Part shown: piece after piece, positions 50,276-59,176 of the stretch | Numbering within the stretch: the stretch's first letter is position 1 | Layout of the letters: each line of letters starts with the position of its first letter | Source of the DNA: Flavobacterium sp. | Lineage (GTDB): Bacteria > Bacteroidota > Bacteroidia > Flavobacteriales > Flavobacteriaceae | DNA: 64,000 bases | NCBI RefSeq assembly: GCF_027484205.1 | Contig: NZ_JAIXUB010000024.1 | Coordinates: forward strand, 62,001-126,000 | Direction: 5' to 3' | Notes under the pieces: generated by a model | Told to the model about the DNA's origin: nothing | The model's input: the letters and a program-made list of their open reading frames with translations, nothing else | Database searches by the model: none | Made by a program: the position numbers and the translations under genes

Positions 50276-51559
50276 ATGTCAAAAACAGCAATATTAGAAT
50301 ATGATGGCAATAAATATGAGTTTCCTGTAATTATAGGAAGCGAAAATGAACCAGCTATCGATATCGAAAAACTACGTGCCTTGACTGGCGCAATCACCTT
50401 AGATCCAGGTTATAAAAACTCAGGTTCGTGTAAAAGTGATATCACTTTCCTTGATGGAGAAGAAGGAATTTTACGTTACAGAGGTTATGCAATTGAAGAT
50501 TTAGCTGAAAAAGCTGATTTTCTTGAAGTATCTTACTTAGTGATTTTTGGAGAGTTACCTACAAAAGCACAATTAGCACAATTTGAAACTGACATTCGTA
50601 AATATACTTTGGTAAACGAAGAGATGAAAAATATCATCGATGGTTTTCCAAAAACAGCTCACCCAATGGGAGTTTTGTCTTCGTTGACTTCTGCTTTAAC
50701 AGCTTTTAATCCAAAAGTAGTTAACGTAGAAAACGAATCTGAAATGTATGAAGCAGTTTGTAAAACAATGGGTAAATTCCTTGTAATTGCAACTTGGACA
50801 TACAGAAAAATGATGGGTTATCCTTTAAATTATTATGATAATACTCAAGGATACGTTGAAAATTTCATGCAATTAATGTTCAAATTACCAACTGGACCAT
50901 ATTCTGCAAATAAATCGGTAGTTGATGCATTAGATAAATTATTTATTCTTCATGCTGATCATGAACAAAACTGTTCTACATCTACAGTAAGAATTGTTGG
51001 TTCTTCACACGCAGGTTTATTTGCTTCAATTTCTGCTGGAGTTTCAGCACTTTGGGGTCCATTACATGGTGGTGCAAATCAAGCAGTTTTAGAAATGTTA
51101 GAAGATATTCAAAAAGATGGTGGTGATGCAGATAAATATTTAGCAAAAGCAAAAGACAAAGACGATCCGTTCCGTTTAATGGGATTTGGACATAGAGTTT
51201 ATAAAAACTTTGATCCAAGAGCAAAAATCATTAAAAAAGCTGCTGACGAAGTTTTAGCAACGTTAGGTGTTGATGATCCAATTTTACAAATTGCAAAGAA
51301 ATTAGAGGAATCAGCGCTTGTTGATGACTATTTTGTATCAAGAAAATTATATCCAAATGTTGACTTCTATTCAGGTATTATTTACCGAGCTTTAGGAATT
51401 CCAACCGATATGTTTACAGTACTTTTTGCAATTGGTCGTTTGCCAGGTTGGATTGCACAATGGAAAGAAATGCGTGTTAACAAAGAACCAATTGGAAGAC
51501 CAAGACAAGTTTATACTGGTCATCCTTTGAGAGATTTCGTTCCAATGGATAAAAGATAA
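50276..51559 (+). CDS. gltA: Citrate synthase
   Basis: The enzyme condenses oxaloacetate and acetyl-CoA in the TCA cycle. The 427-aa type is recognised from ITFLDGEEGILRYRGYAIED. Catalytic-site motifs are visible: HADHEQNCSTSTVR, GPLHGGANQAV, MGFGHRVYKNFDPRA with His, and NVDFYSG with Asp. The start is MSKTAILEYDG at 50276; upstream codons in frame are part of the promoter. Its stop plus terminator recur exactly 2924 bases downstream. Confidence 0.98.
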   Translation: MSKTAILEYDGNKYEFPVIIGSENEPAIDIEKLRALTGAITLDPGYKNSGSCKSDITFLDGEEGILRYRGYAIEDLAEKADFLEVSYLVIFGELPTKAQLAQFETDIRKYTLVNEEMKNIIDGFPKTAHPMGVLSSLTSALTAFNPKVVNVENESEMYEAVCKTMGKFLVIATWTYRKMMGYPLNYYDNTQGYVENFMQLMFKLPTGPYSANKSVVDALDKLFILHADHEQNCSTSTVRIVGSSHAGLFASISAGVSALWGPLHGGANQAVLEMLEDIQKDGGDADKYLAKAKDKDDPFRLMGFGHRVYKNFDPRAKIIKKAADEVLATLGVDDPILQIAKKLEESALVDDYFVSRKLYPNVDFYSGIIYRALGIPTDMFTVLFAIGRLPGWIAQWKEMRVNKEPIGRPRQVYTGHPLRDFVPMDKR

Positions 51560-51612
51560 ATTCTTTATAAAATCATACCAAAAGCTTCGCTAATCAGCGG
51601 AGCTTTTTTGTT
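51557..51612 (+). repeat. 56-bp direct repeat, left copy (gltA stop and terminator)
   Basis: From the gltA TAA through the terminator and following T-run, 56 bases are identical to 54481-54536. The terminator stem is AAAAGCTTCGCT / AGCGGAGCTTTT (51580-51607). Identity begins at the stop codon and ends after GTT. Confidence 0.9.
51580..51610 (+). terminator. Terminator of gltA
   Basis: A 12-bp stem with one G-U pair and an AATC loop is followed by T residues. It is inside the 56-bp direct repeat. Confidence 0.88.
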
Positions 51613-51711
51613 CTTACGATATTTTTCTTATCTTGTTAAAAATTAATATAAAAATCGTCAAAGGTTTAATTTAAATTAATAATTTTATTAATAATTTTAA
51701 ACTTTTAATAT

Positions 51712-53373
51712 ATGAAGACAAGGAATCATTTTTTTATTACAGTTGTAATTTTAATTATTATGAATGTAAATGTCAATGGACAAAGTAATAATACTTTCAC
51801 AGGAGTTGGTGCAGGAACTAATAATTCAGGTTCAAGTAATAGTGGTTATGGAGTAAATTCATTACAAAATAATACTAGTAATAGTAATAGTGCTTTTGGA
51901 CTTGGTACTCTTTCTAATTCATCAGGAGGTTTTAATTGTGCATTTGGAAATTCTGCACTAACTAATAATACTTTAGGTGATTTTAATTGTTCATTTGGTA
52001 CCAGAAGTCTTGAAAATAATACTTCTGGGAGATATAATATTGCCATTGGGCATAGATCTTTGGGGGATTTAAATACTACTGGTTCTCAAAATATTGCAAT
52101 CGGTTATGCTAGTTTATTGAGAAATAATGGTAATAGTAATATTGCTATTGGTCATTATATTGCAAATAATAATTTGAATGGCTCAAATAATGTATTTATA
52201 GGAGGTTCGGGCACTACCGATCCTGGAAGTAATAAACTTTTTATACATAATAACAATCATCCATCTCCTTTAATTTATGGCGAATTTGATAATAGAAATT
52301 TAAAATTTAATGTTATTGGTAGTTCAAGTTCTCGAGTTGAAATTACTAGTGGTGTTAATAATAATTATTTAAATGGGACATCAGGTTTAAGATTTACAAA
52401 TCTTACTAGTGCTACAAATGTTGTTGCAAATCCATCTAACCCGCCAAAAGTTTTATCTGTTAATGCTAATGGTGATGTAATTCTCGTTAATGATACTGTT
52501 GGAACAGGTTCAGGAGGTTCAACAACAATTATAGCAGGAACTAATATTGCAGTTTCAGGGACAAGTACATCTGGGTATACAATTTCAAGTCCATATCAAA
52601 CACTCTCACAGGATGGAAATACCATAACTTTGTCAAATGGAGGGCAATTTACATTACCTACATTTACAGATACTGATGCCCAAACTTTATCTTTTAATTC
52701 TAATATTTTGAATCACACTAATGATATATCTATTTCAAATGGGAATACTATACAAGTTCCTATGACATATATATCACCAGGAAGTAATACAAGTATAACT
52801 GGTAATGGGAGTCAGTTAAATCCTTACATTATAAGTTCTACATCGGGTTCTTCAGGTACAGATCTAAGTATTTATAATGATAATGGAATAATAAATCAAT
52901 CAACAACAACGGGTTTAAATAGAATTGTAGATTTGAATGACAGAAATATTTGGTTTAATTCAGCAACTAGTAATAATAATGGTAGAGTTTACATTGGCAA
53001 TACAGCGGTTTATCCAACAATAAATTCAAATTATAGATTATATGTAGAAGGAGGAATTCTAACAGAAAGAGTTAAAGTAGCTTTAAGAAGTACAGCTAAT
53101 TGGGCAGATTATGTTTTTGCAAATGATTATAAGTTAATGCCATTAAAAGATGTAGAAACTTACATTACCAGAAATAAACATTTACCAGGTATAGAATCTG
53201 CAGAGACATTATCAAAAAATGGATTAGATCTTGCTGATATGCAAACCAAACAAATGGCTAAAATTGAGGAGTTAACTCTGTATGTTATTCAACAAAATAA
53301 TCAAATAGAAAAACAGAATAAGGAGATAGAAGAATTAAAAGCACTTGTGAAAACTTTGCTGGATAGAAAATAA
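51712..53373 (+). CDS. Secreted repeat-rich adhesin/tail-fibre-like protein
   Basis: The 553-aa protein has a signal-like N-terminus (FFITVVILIIMNVNVNGQ), then about ten short degenerate repeats of the type NTxGxxNxAxGxxSLxxN (residues 25-165), resembling YadA-head or beta-roll folds. Glycine/serine/threonine-rich beta segments follow. The C-terminal module (NWADYVFANDYKLMPLKDVE, NKHLPGIESA, IEELTLYVIQQNNQIEKQ) is a common Bacteroidota cell-surface fibre ending that finishes in a coiled coil. It lies inside the 56-bp repeat unit. I see no T9SS sorting domain. Confidence 0.75.
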   Translation: MKTRNHFFITVVILIIMNVNVNGQSNNTFTGVGAGTNNSGSSNSGYGVNSLQNNTSNSNSAFGLGTLSNSSGGFNCAFGNSALTNNTLGDFNCSFGTRSLENNTSGRYNIAIGHRSLGDLNTTGSQNIAIGYASLLRNNGNSNIAIGHYIANNNLNGSNNVFIGGSGTTDPGSNKLFIHNNNHPSPLIYGEFDNRNLKFNVIGSSSSRVEITSGVNNNYLNGTSGLRFTNLTSATNVVANPSNPPKVLSVNANGDVILVNDTVGTGSGGSTTIIAGTNIAVSGTSTSGYTISSPYQTLSQDGNTITLSNGGQFTLPTFTDTDAQTLSFNSNILNHTNDISISNGNTIQVPMTYISPGSNTSITGNGSQLNPYIISSTSGSSGTDLSIYNDNGIINQSTTTGLNRIVDLNDRNIWFNSATSNNNGRVYIGNTAVYPTINSNYRLYVEGGILTERVKVALRSTANWADYVFANDYKLMPLKDVETYITRNKHLPGIESAETLSKNGLDLADMQTKQMAKIEELTLYVIQQNNQIEKQNKEIEELKALVKTLLDRK

Positions 53374-53400
53374 TGTAAGTTTAACTTAAATTTTTTAATT

Positions 53401-54483
53401 ATGAAAAAACTTATATTTAGACGGAGTAAAATTGTAATTCTCTTAACATTCCTTTTGAACTTAATAGGAATACAATGTTTTTCTCAGGTTAATTGTTTAA
53501 ATAACGGTGTAAATATTACAATCACAGGTTCTACTACTTCACCATACAGTCCATCTGCATCTACTACAGTATGTCTTCCAGATTCAGCATTCACTGGAGT
53601 TGGTTTTTATACTGGTAACACTGCAACTGGTGTGGTGACATACACTTTTAGCCAACCAATTACTAGTGCAACAGTAACTTATAGTGCTGTAAACCTCACT
53701 GCTGACACTGATGTTGGTCAAATTACAATTAATGGTGGAGGAACGCTAACACTTACTAATCCTTGTGGGGTTGCAATTACAGGAGGAAATACATTAACTT
53801 GTAATTTAGCAAATGCATTTGGAGATGTAAGTGTTACGGTTAATTCAACCTTGCCATTTACAACCATCACATTAACAAATATTGGAGATCATACTGGATG
53901 GGTTCAAGGTAATCCATGTAATTTTATATTGTGTCTTCCGACTGAGACATTGATTTCTCCTTTAGATGATATGAATAATAATTTTGCAAATGGATTTAAA
54001 TTGATAGAGAGATCAAATTGGATAAGTGCTTCAAATATAATCAATATAGGAAACAATAACCTACTGGATGGAGTAGTATATCACGCGGCTAATTTTGTTG
54101 ATTTAACACCAGGTTTTGATGCTGTTTTTGGTTCTCAATTTGCAGCTTATCCCGAAGGATGTACTGGGAATACAAGTTTTGTATATAAACACCAGAATAA
54201 TGGAATTCGAAGTGAATCATATCATCCGTCAGTATTTGAATCAAATATGAGCTTTCAATTATATCCTAATCCATCGACTGACTTGGTTGAATTATTAATG
54301 CAAAACAACATGAGTATTAAGGTTTTAATTTTTTCACTTGATGGGAAAATTATTTTTGAAAAGAGTTTGCAAGATAAAAGTAGTTATCAACTTGACGTTA
54401 GTCAATTTGAAAAAGGTATCTATATTGTTAATGTAATTTCAGATGATGGACAAATACACACAGAAAAGTTAATCAAAAATTAA
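53401..54483 (+). CDS. Secreted protein with T9SS type A sorting domain
   Basis: The 360-aa protein has a signal sequence ending QCFSQ, a Thr/Ser-rich beta domain (GVVTYTFSQPITSATVTYSA), a short linker module of the coathanger type (VDLTPGFDAVFGSQFAAYPE) and a sorting domain (FQLYPNPSTDLVELLMQNN, ending THTEKLIKN-like). It is secreted by the type IX system. It is 27 bases after the fibre-like gene, so the two are probably co-expressed. The stop and terminator are the right 56-bp repeat. Confidence 0.85.
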   Translation: MKKLIFRRSKIVILLTFLLNLIGIQCFSQVNCLNNGVNITITGSTTSPYSPSASTTVCLPDSAFTGVGFYTGNTATGVVTYTFSQPITSATVTYSAVNLTADTDVGQITINGGGTLTLTNPCGVAITGGNTLTCNLANAFGDVSVTVNSTLPFTTITLTNIGDHTGWVQGNPCNFILCLPTETLISPLDDMNNNFANGFKLIERSNWISASNIINIGNNNLLDGVVYHAANFVDLTPGFDAVFGSQFAAYPEGCTGNTSFVYKHQNNGIRSESYHPSVFESNMSFQLYPNPSTDLVELLMQNNMSIKVLIFSLDGKIIFEKSLQDKSSYQLDVSQFEKGIYIVNVISDDGQIHTEKLIKN

Positions 54484-54536
54484 ATTCTTTATAAAATCAT
54501 ACCAAAAGCTTCGCTAATCAGCGGAGCTTTTTTGTT
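54481..54536 (+). repeat. 56-bp direct repeat, right copy
   Basis: It is identical to 51557-51612. It includes this gene's TAA and a terminator hairpin at 54504-54534. The sequence after it differs from that after the left copy. Confidence 0.9.
54504..54534 (+). terminator. Terminator after the T9SS protein gene
   Basis: It is the exact copy of the gltA terminator. Confidence 0.88.
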
Positions 54537-54544
54537 TATATTTG
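54537..54544 (+). promoter_or_regulatory. -7 element TATATTTG upstream of the deacetylase-like gene
   Basis: An exact TAnnTTTG match lies immediately after the 56-bp repeat and 29 bases before the ATG at 54574. Its -33 region would fall inside the terminator hairpin, where no TTTG is seen. Confidence 0.4.
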
Positions 54545-54573
54545 TAATTCTATTTTGAAAAATAAAATCCATA

Positions 54574-56193
54574 ATGTTAGAAAAAGTAGTTCTTATCACT
54601 AAAAACAGTAAACATCAATTACTCAATATTGAAGTCAAAAATCATAAGTATGAGATAGATTTATCGTGGATTGAAAAAAGTAAAGAAACTAGTTTTGACA
54701 TAGAATTTGTTTTTCAAAAGCCTATTCAACATTTTAGAAACCACGATTATACTTGGGTTGATTGCAAAAAAGATAGAATTGCTACAGAGTTTTCTCCAAA
54801 AATCATAAAACTTTCAAATGATATATTAGTTCAAGCTAATGTAAATCTGGGAATTTGGGAAGTAAAAAAGAAATTCCCTAAATCGTTGTTTTGGAAATTC
54901 AATCCTGAAAATGCATATCCAATTGTAAACTATATTGGAGATAAAAATGAAAAGAAAGTAATTTCAACCAATGTAAAAATTGATTTCGAAATAAAATTAG
55001 AGTTGCTTTTTCCTAAACAAGCCATGGAAATTAGTAGATCTAAGATTCCTTTTTCGGCGATTACTTGTTTTACAGATCATTGCGATTTTGATACTTTAGA
55101 AAATTTAAAAACCCAAAGGGAATTTTTTAAAAAACAACAAATCAAAGTTACGAAAGGTTTTTTTCTAAATCATTATTCAAAAAGAGAGGACAATGCTTCG
55201 TTTGAAAGAAATTCGGAAGAAATAAATAAATGGCGAGAAGACGGACACGAACTTTGTTATCATTCGCTTTCTCAATCCATCAAAAGTAAGGATGAAAGTT
55301 TTAATGATTTTGAAAATTTTCAACCACCATATTCCGATATTCCGACATGGATTGATCATGGATACCAACCGTATAATTTATCACTTTATAATAAAAATAA
55401 TAAAACGGAAACCTATTTTTCTGATACTATGAAGGAAAAAGGAATTCAAATTTTATGGAATTATATCGATTCAGGAACATCAACAAATGGCGTTATTAAT
55501 CAAATTAATCCAGAGCATTTTACCTTAAAATCCTTTTTAAAAGGAATTAAAGATTTGAAATTTGTTAATCGAATTAGTTTATTGATTAAAAACATTATTT
55601 TTCATTATTATGGTGATGAAAAACTTATCATCAATTATAAATCGTCTGCTAACACCTTCAAAAGTATAGTTTTTAAAAGACAATTTAAAAATATTCCTAT
55701 TCTATTTACTAACTTTTATAGTATTCTAATACCATTGTTAAAAGTGTTTTTTAAATGGAATGATGAAAGTGAGAAGCCTTATAAATATGCAAAATATACA
55801 CCATTATTTTTTAGATATAGAATAGATAAAAAGGAGTTTTTTATTTTTCAGACGCTTGAAATTATTGATTTTATAAAGACTTTAAGTAAAAATAATATTG
55901 ACAAACTTAATTCAGAGAAAGGAATTTTTATAGGTCATACTTATTTTTCAGCTCCAATGACTTACCATTATGGAAAAATGATGAGTTCTGATAATGCAAT
56001 CAGTTCAGAAGTAGAAACAAATTTTGCTTATCTTAGTAGCATGATAAAAGAAAATCAAATTTGGAATCCAACTCTAAATGAACTAATTCTTTATTTATCT
56101 AATTTTTATAAAGTTAAATTCATTATTGATGATGAAGCTGATTTGAAATTGAATGAAACTTTTAATTTAAATGTTAAGAACGTAGATGTTTAA
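54574..56193 (+). CDS. Polysaccharide-deacetylase-like protein
   Basis: The 539-aa protein starts with a beta-rich region and holds a NodB-like core: TDHCDFDT at residues 167-174 recalls the metal-binding Asp-Asp motif of carbohydrate esterase family 4, and HELCYHSLSQS recalls the HxxxxH motif. A longer alpha/beta region with further His and Asp follows. No signal peptide is evident, so a cytoplasmic surface-glycan precursor enzyme is likely. It overlaps the next gene by 8 bases. Substrate is unknown; the core motifs are imperfect, so confidence in activity is limited. Confidence 0.6.
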   Translation: MLEKVVLITKNSKHQLLNIEVKNHKYEIDLSWIEKSKETSFDIEFVFQKPIQHFRNHDYTWVDCKKDRIATEFSPKIIKLSNDILVQANVNLGIWEVKKKFPKSLFWKFNPENAYPIVNYIGDKNEKKVISTNVKIDFEIKLELLFPKQAMEISRSKIPFSAITCFTDHCDFDTLENLKTQREFFKKQQIKVTKGFFLNHYSKREDNASFERNSEEINKWREDGHELCYHSLSQSIKSKDESFNDFENFQPPYSDIPTWIDHGYQPYNLSLYNKNNKTETYFSDTMKEKGIQILWNYIDSGTSTNGVINQINPEHFTLKSFLKGIKDLKFVNRISLLIKNIIFHYYGDEKLIINYKSSANTFKSIVFKRQFKNIPILFTNFYSILIPLLKVFFKWNDESEKPYKYAKYTPLFFRYRIDKKEFFIFQTLEIIDFIKTLSKNNIDKLNSEKGIFIGHTYFSAPMTYHYGKMMSSDNAISSEVETNFAYLSSMIKENQIWNPTLNELILYLSNFYKVKFIIDDEADLKLNETFNLNVKNVDV

Positions 56194-56668
56194 TGCTTTT
56201 TTTTTAAAATTAAGGAGGTATGTCAAGATTAAAGATGTTGATGTGTCAATTTATTATCTAACTGATAAGGATGAAATATCGGTTTTACCAAAAATTGAAT
56301 TTGAAATAGAAAAAGAAAAGATTTCAAGTTCTACAACAAGATATTTTATTAATTACGATGGTTCTTTTGTTCATCATAGTTATTTATATAAAAAAAAGAG
56401 AATTTTAAAAGTAATAGATAAAAAAGGCCCAATAATAGGCGATTGTGTTACAACTGTTAAGTTTCGCGGTAAATCGATTTATCCATTTGTGCTAAATTAT
56501 ATAGCAAGAGATTATCTTTCTGACAAAAAGAATAAAGAAATTTTTGTCTTGGTGGCAAACAAAAATAAAATTTCTATTAGAGGAGTCGAAAAATCAGGTT
56601 TTAAATTACATTCAAAAATCAAAGCTAAAAGGTTTTTATTTTTCTATTATAATATTTTAAGAGAATAA
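56186..56668 (+). CDS. GNAT-like acetyltransferase
   Basis: The 160-aa protein ends in a GNAT pattern: GDCVTTVKFRGKSIYPFVLN fits the strand-beta4/acyl-CoA loop, and EIFVLVANKNKISIRGVEKSGF fits the later strand-helix unit. The start lies inside the end of the preceding gene, so the two are translationally coupled. Together they suggest a small cell-surface or glycan modification unit (deacetylation plus acylation), an inference from context. Confidence 0.6.
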   Translation: MFNAFFLKLRRYVKIKDVDVSIYYLTDKDEISVLPKIEFEIEKEKISSSTTRYFINYDGSFVHHSYLYKKKRILKVIDKKGPIIGDCVTTVKFRGKSIYPFVLNYIARDYLSDKKNKEIFVLVANKNKISIRGVEKSGFKLHSKIKAKRFLFFYYNILRE

Positions 56669-56675
56669 TGTTTTT

Positions 56676-56683
56676 TATATTTG
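56676..56683 (+). promoter_or_regulatory. -7 element TATATTTG upstream of the DDAH-like gene
   Basis: It is an exact TAnnTTTG match, 23 bases before the ATG at 56707; the -33 region is T-rich only. Confidence 0.5.
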
Positions 56684-56706
56684 CCTAATAGCCAAAAGCA
56701 AATTAT

Positions 56707-57621
56707 ATGTTACAATTAAATGTAAAAAACGAAACTTCAAGATTAAGAGCCGTTGTTTTAGGTTCAGCAGTAAATAATGGACCAACTCCAACAGCTGATG
56801 AAGCGTACGACCCAAAATCCTTAGAACACATTCTCGCCGGAACATATCCTGTTGAAGAAGATATGGTTAACGAAATGGAAGCCTTCAACAAAGTATTTCA
56901 AAAATATGATGTAAAAGTTTTTCGTCCTGAAATGATTGAAAATTATAATCAAATTTTTACTCGTGATATTGGTTTTGTAATCGATGATGTTTTTATAAAA
57001 GCCAATATTTTACCAGATAGAAATCGAGAATTAGATGCAATTCAATATGTAATCAATCAAATAAATCCTGACAAAGTCGTTCGTCCGCCAGATGATGTTC
57101 ATATTGAAGGTGGCGATGTTATGTTGTGGAATGACTATATTTTTATAGGTACATACAAAGGTTCTGATTATAAGGATTACATTACTGCTCGAACTAATAT
57201 GCTTGGAGTTCAATACATTAAAGATTTGTTTCCAAACAAAATTGTAAAAGAATTCGACTTGGTGAAATCTAAATTAGAAGCTCGCGACAATGCATTGCAC
57301 CTTGATTGTTGCTTTCAACCTGTTGGAAGAAACAAAGGAATCATCTATAAAAGTGGTTTCCGTGAAGAAGCAGATTACGTTTATTTGGTAAAATTATTCG
57401 GAAAAGAAAACCTGTTTCACATCACGCGTGATGAAATGTATCACATGAATTCTAATGTGTTTTCAATCGCACCAGATGTTGTAGTTTCAGAGAAAAACTT
57501 CACAAGATTAAACAATTGGCTTAGAGAACAAGGTTTTACTGTAGAAGAAATTCCATACGCCGAAATAGCAAAACAAGAAGGATTGTTAAGATGTTCGACG
57601 CTTCCTTTAATAAGAGATTAG
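56707..57621 (+). CDS. Amidinotransferase/arginine deiminase-superfamily hydrolase (DDAH-like)
   Basis: The 304-aa protein has the pentein fold pattern: TRDIGFVIDDVFI, DDVHIEGGDVMLWND with the acidic catalytic pair, ALHLDCCFQPVGRN with catalytic His, and C-terminal LLRCSTLPLI with the nucleophilic Cys. Such enzymes hydrolyse guanidino groups (arginine, dimethylarginine). The substrate cannot be fixed from the sequence. A second guanidino enzyme (CtlX) lies 480 bases downstream, with a foreign-looking cassette between. Confidence 0.85.
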   Translation: MLQLNVKNETSRLRAVVLGSAVNNGPTPTADEAYDPKSLEHILAGTYPVEEDMVNEMEAFNKVFQKYDVKVFRPEMIENYNQIFTRDIGFVIDDVFIKANILPDRNRELDAIQYVINQINPDKVVRPPDDVHIEGGDVMLWNDYIFIGTYKGSDYKDYITARTNMLGVQYIKDLFPNKIVKEFDLVKSKLEARDNALHLDCCFQPVGRNKGIIYKSGFREEADYVYLVKLFGKENLFHITRDEMYHMNSNVFSIAPDVVVSEKNFTRLNNWLREQGFTVEEIPYAEIAKQEGLLRCSTLPLIRD

Positions 57622-57625
57622 AAAA

Positions 57626-58078
57626 GTTATCGGTTGTCAGTTAACAGTTATTAACTATATAAATTGTTGATATGAGTAGTTATCAGGATTTGGATATTTA
57701 TAAAATTAGTTTGGCATTGTTTTATGAAGTTCATCCAGCATCATTACTTTTGCCAAAGTATGAAATGTATGAATTAGGAAGCCAAATTAGACGCTCTTCA
57801 GATTCAGTAAATTCAAATATAGTTGAAGGTTACGGAAGAAATCGTTATAAAGCAGATTTTATTAAATTCCTAGTATATTCTCATTCAAGTTGTTTAGAAA
57901 CAAAAGGGCATTTAATTAAAATAAGGCATTTGTATAAAGATTTAATTCCTGATATTGAAAGATTTATAATTGACTATGATAATTTAGGCGCAAAAATATT
58001 TAACTTTATAAAATATGTTGAAAGCAATTGGAAAACCTAACAACTAGTCACAAAGATTGTTAACTGATAACCGACAAC
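57626..58078. mobile_element. Candidate cassette: four-helix-bundle gene between inverted repeats
   Basis: The 21 bases at 57626-57646 (GTTATCGGTTGTCAG...) recur in inverted form at 58058-58078 with 19 of 21 matches. The arms enclose just one gene. They lie between the DDAH-like gene and ctlX, both on the + strand, so the cassette looks inserted into one guanidino-enzyme cluster. No target duplication was seen. Confidence 0.45.
57672..58040 (+). CDS. Four-helix-bundle protein (23S rRNA intervening-sequence family)
   Basis: The 122-aa protein matches the four-helix-bundle family first found in 23S rRNA intervening sequences: DLDIYKISLALFYEV, QIRRSSDSVNSNIVEGYGRN and the later SCLETKGHL helix. 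The family has no proven function; here it is a free gene, not within rRNA. It is bracketed by an inverted pair of short repeats, which is consistent with mobility. Confidence 0.9.
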   Translation: MSSYQDLDIYKISLALFYEVHPASLLLPKYEMYELGSQIRRSSDSVNSNIVEGYGRNRYKADFIKFLVYSHSSCLETKGHLIKIRHLYKDLIPDIERFIIDYDNLGAKIFNFIKYVESNWKT

Positions 58079-58102
58079 TGACAACAGAAAACTAACAAAA
58101 AA

Positions 58103-59041
58103 ATGAATCAAACTACAAACTCAATCTTGATGATTCGTCCGGTAGCGTTTAGAATGAACGAACAAACGGCGGTAAATAATTATTATCAAAAAGTCCTTGA
58201 CGGATTAACTCCAGCGAATGTTAATGAAAAAGCGCAACAAGAGTTTGATACTTTCGTAAACAAATTAAGAATGGTCGGAATCGATGTGACCGTTGTTGAC
58301 GATACTTTAGATCCAGATACGCCAGATAGTATTTTTCCAAACAATTGGATTTCTTTTCACGAAAATGGTGATGTAGTTTTATATCCAATGTTTGCCGAAA
58401 ACCGTCGTGCTGAAAGACGTGAAGATATTTTAGATATTCTTGAAGCTAAAGGCTACGAAATCAACGACGGAATTATGGATTACACTTCTGCCGAAGATGA
58501 TGGATTTTATCTAGAAGGAACAGGAAGTATTGTTCTTGACAGAGAAAACGGAAAAGCATATTGCGCACTTTCTCCAAGAGCAGACGAAGAATTATTCATT
58601 GAATTTTGTGAAGATTTCGATTTAAATCCAATCATATTTGAAGCATTTCAAACTGTTAATGGCGAAAGAAAATTGATTTATCATACCAATGTTATGATGT
58701 GCATTGGAGATACATTTGCCGTAATTTGTGCTGATTGTATCGATGATAAAAAAGAACGAAAAATGGTTCTAGACAGTCTTCGTTCTGACGAAAAAGAAAT
58801 TGTTCTAATAACAGAAGACCAAATGAACAACTTTGCAGGAAACATGTTAGAATTACAAGGCGCAAACGAAAGAAGATACTTAATCATGAGTTCATCGGCT
58901 TACAATGCTTTAACCAAAAAGCAAATTGCACAATTAGAAGAACATATCACAATTCTACATTCGAGCCTAGACACTATTGAAGCATGTGGCGGCGGAAGCG
59001 CAAGATGCATGATGGCAGAAGTTTTTCTTCCTAGAAAATAA
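58103..59041 (+). CDS. ctlX: Citrulline utilization hydrolase CtlX
   Basis: The 312-aa pentein-fold hydrolase is recognised from SILMIRPVAFRMNEQTAVNNY and the DSIFPNNWIS motif. A catalytic His is in LIYHTNVMM; the C-terminal Cys is in ACGGGSARCMMAEVFLP. In flavobacteria this family has been linked to citrulline breakdown. Together with the DDAH-like gene upstream it implies arginine or citrulline catabolism. A short repeat follows the stop by six bases. Confidence 0.92.
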   Translation: MNQTTNSILMIRPVAFRMNEQTAVNNYYQKVLDGLTPANVNEKAQQEFDTFVNKLRMVGIDVTVVDDTLDPDTPDSIFPNNWISFHENGDVVLYPMFAENRRAERREDILDILEAKGYEINDGIMDYTSAEDDGFYLEGTGSIVLDRENGKAYCALSPRADEELFIEFCEDFDLNPIIFEAFQTVNGERKLIYHTNVMMCIGDTFAVICADCIDDKKERKMVLDSLRSDEKEIVLITEDQMNNFAGNMLELQGANERRYLIMSSSAYNALTKKQIAQLEEHITILHSSLDTIEACGGGSARCMMAEVFLPRK

Positions 59042-59047
59042 TTGTTT

Positions 59048-59098
59048 TGTCACACTGAGAAGTTTATACTGAGCGAAGACGAAGTACAGTCGAAGTGC
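59048..59098 (+). repeat. Short dispersed repeat TGTCACACTGAG... (expanded form)
   Basis: It begins TGTCACACTGAG and ends CAGTCGAAGTGC, as the copy at 19696-19720 does, but has about 25 extra bases in the centre (AAGTTTATACTGAGCGAAG...). The two halves look like two overlapping copies. Confidence 0.6.
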
Positions 59099-59111
59099 TT
59101 TTTTAAAAGAT

Positions 59112-59152
59112 AATCCCAAATTTCAATAGTTTTTTCATTGGAGTTTGGGATT
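59112..59152. terminator. Possible bidirectional terminator between ctlX and the CpcT-like gene
   Basis: AATCCCAAA (59112-59120) pairs with TTTGGGATT (59144-59152); a T-run is weak on both sides. The neighbours converge on it. Confidence 0.5.
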
Positions 59153-59176
59153 TTCTGTTTTCTATATTTTCTGTCA

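Noticed and set aside
51712..53373. Prophage tail fibre
   Set aside because: The ending resembles fibre modules, but no other phage gene is nearby and the protein has a signal-like N-terminus.
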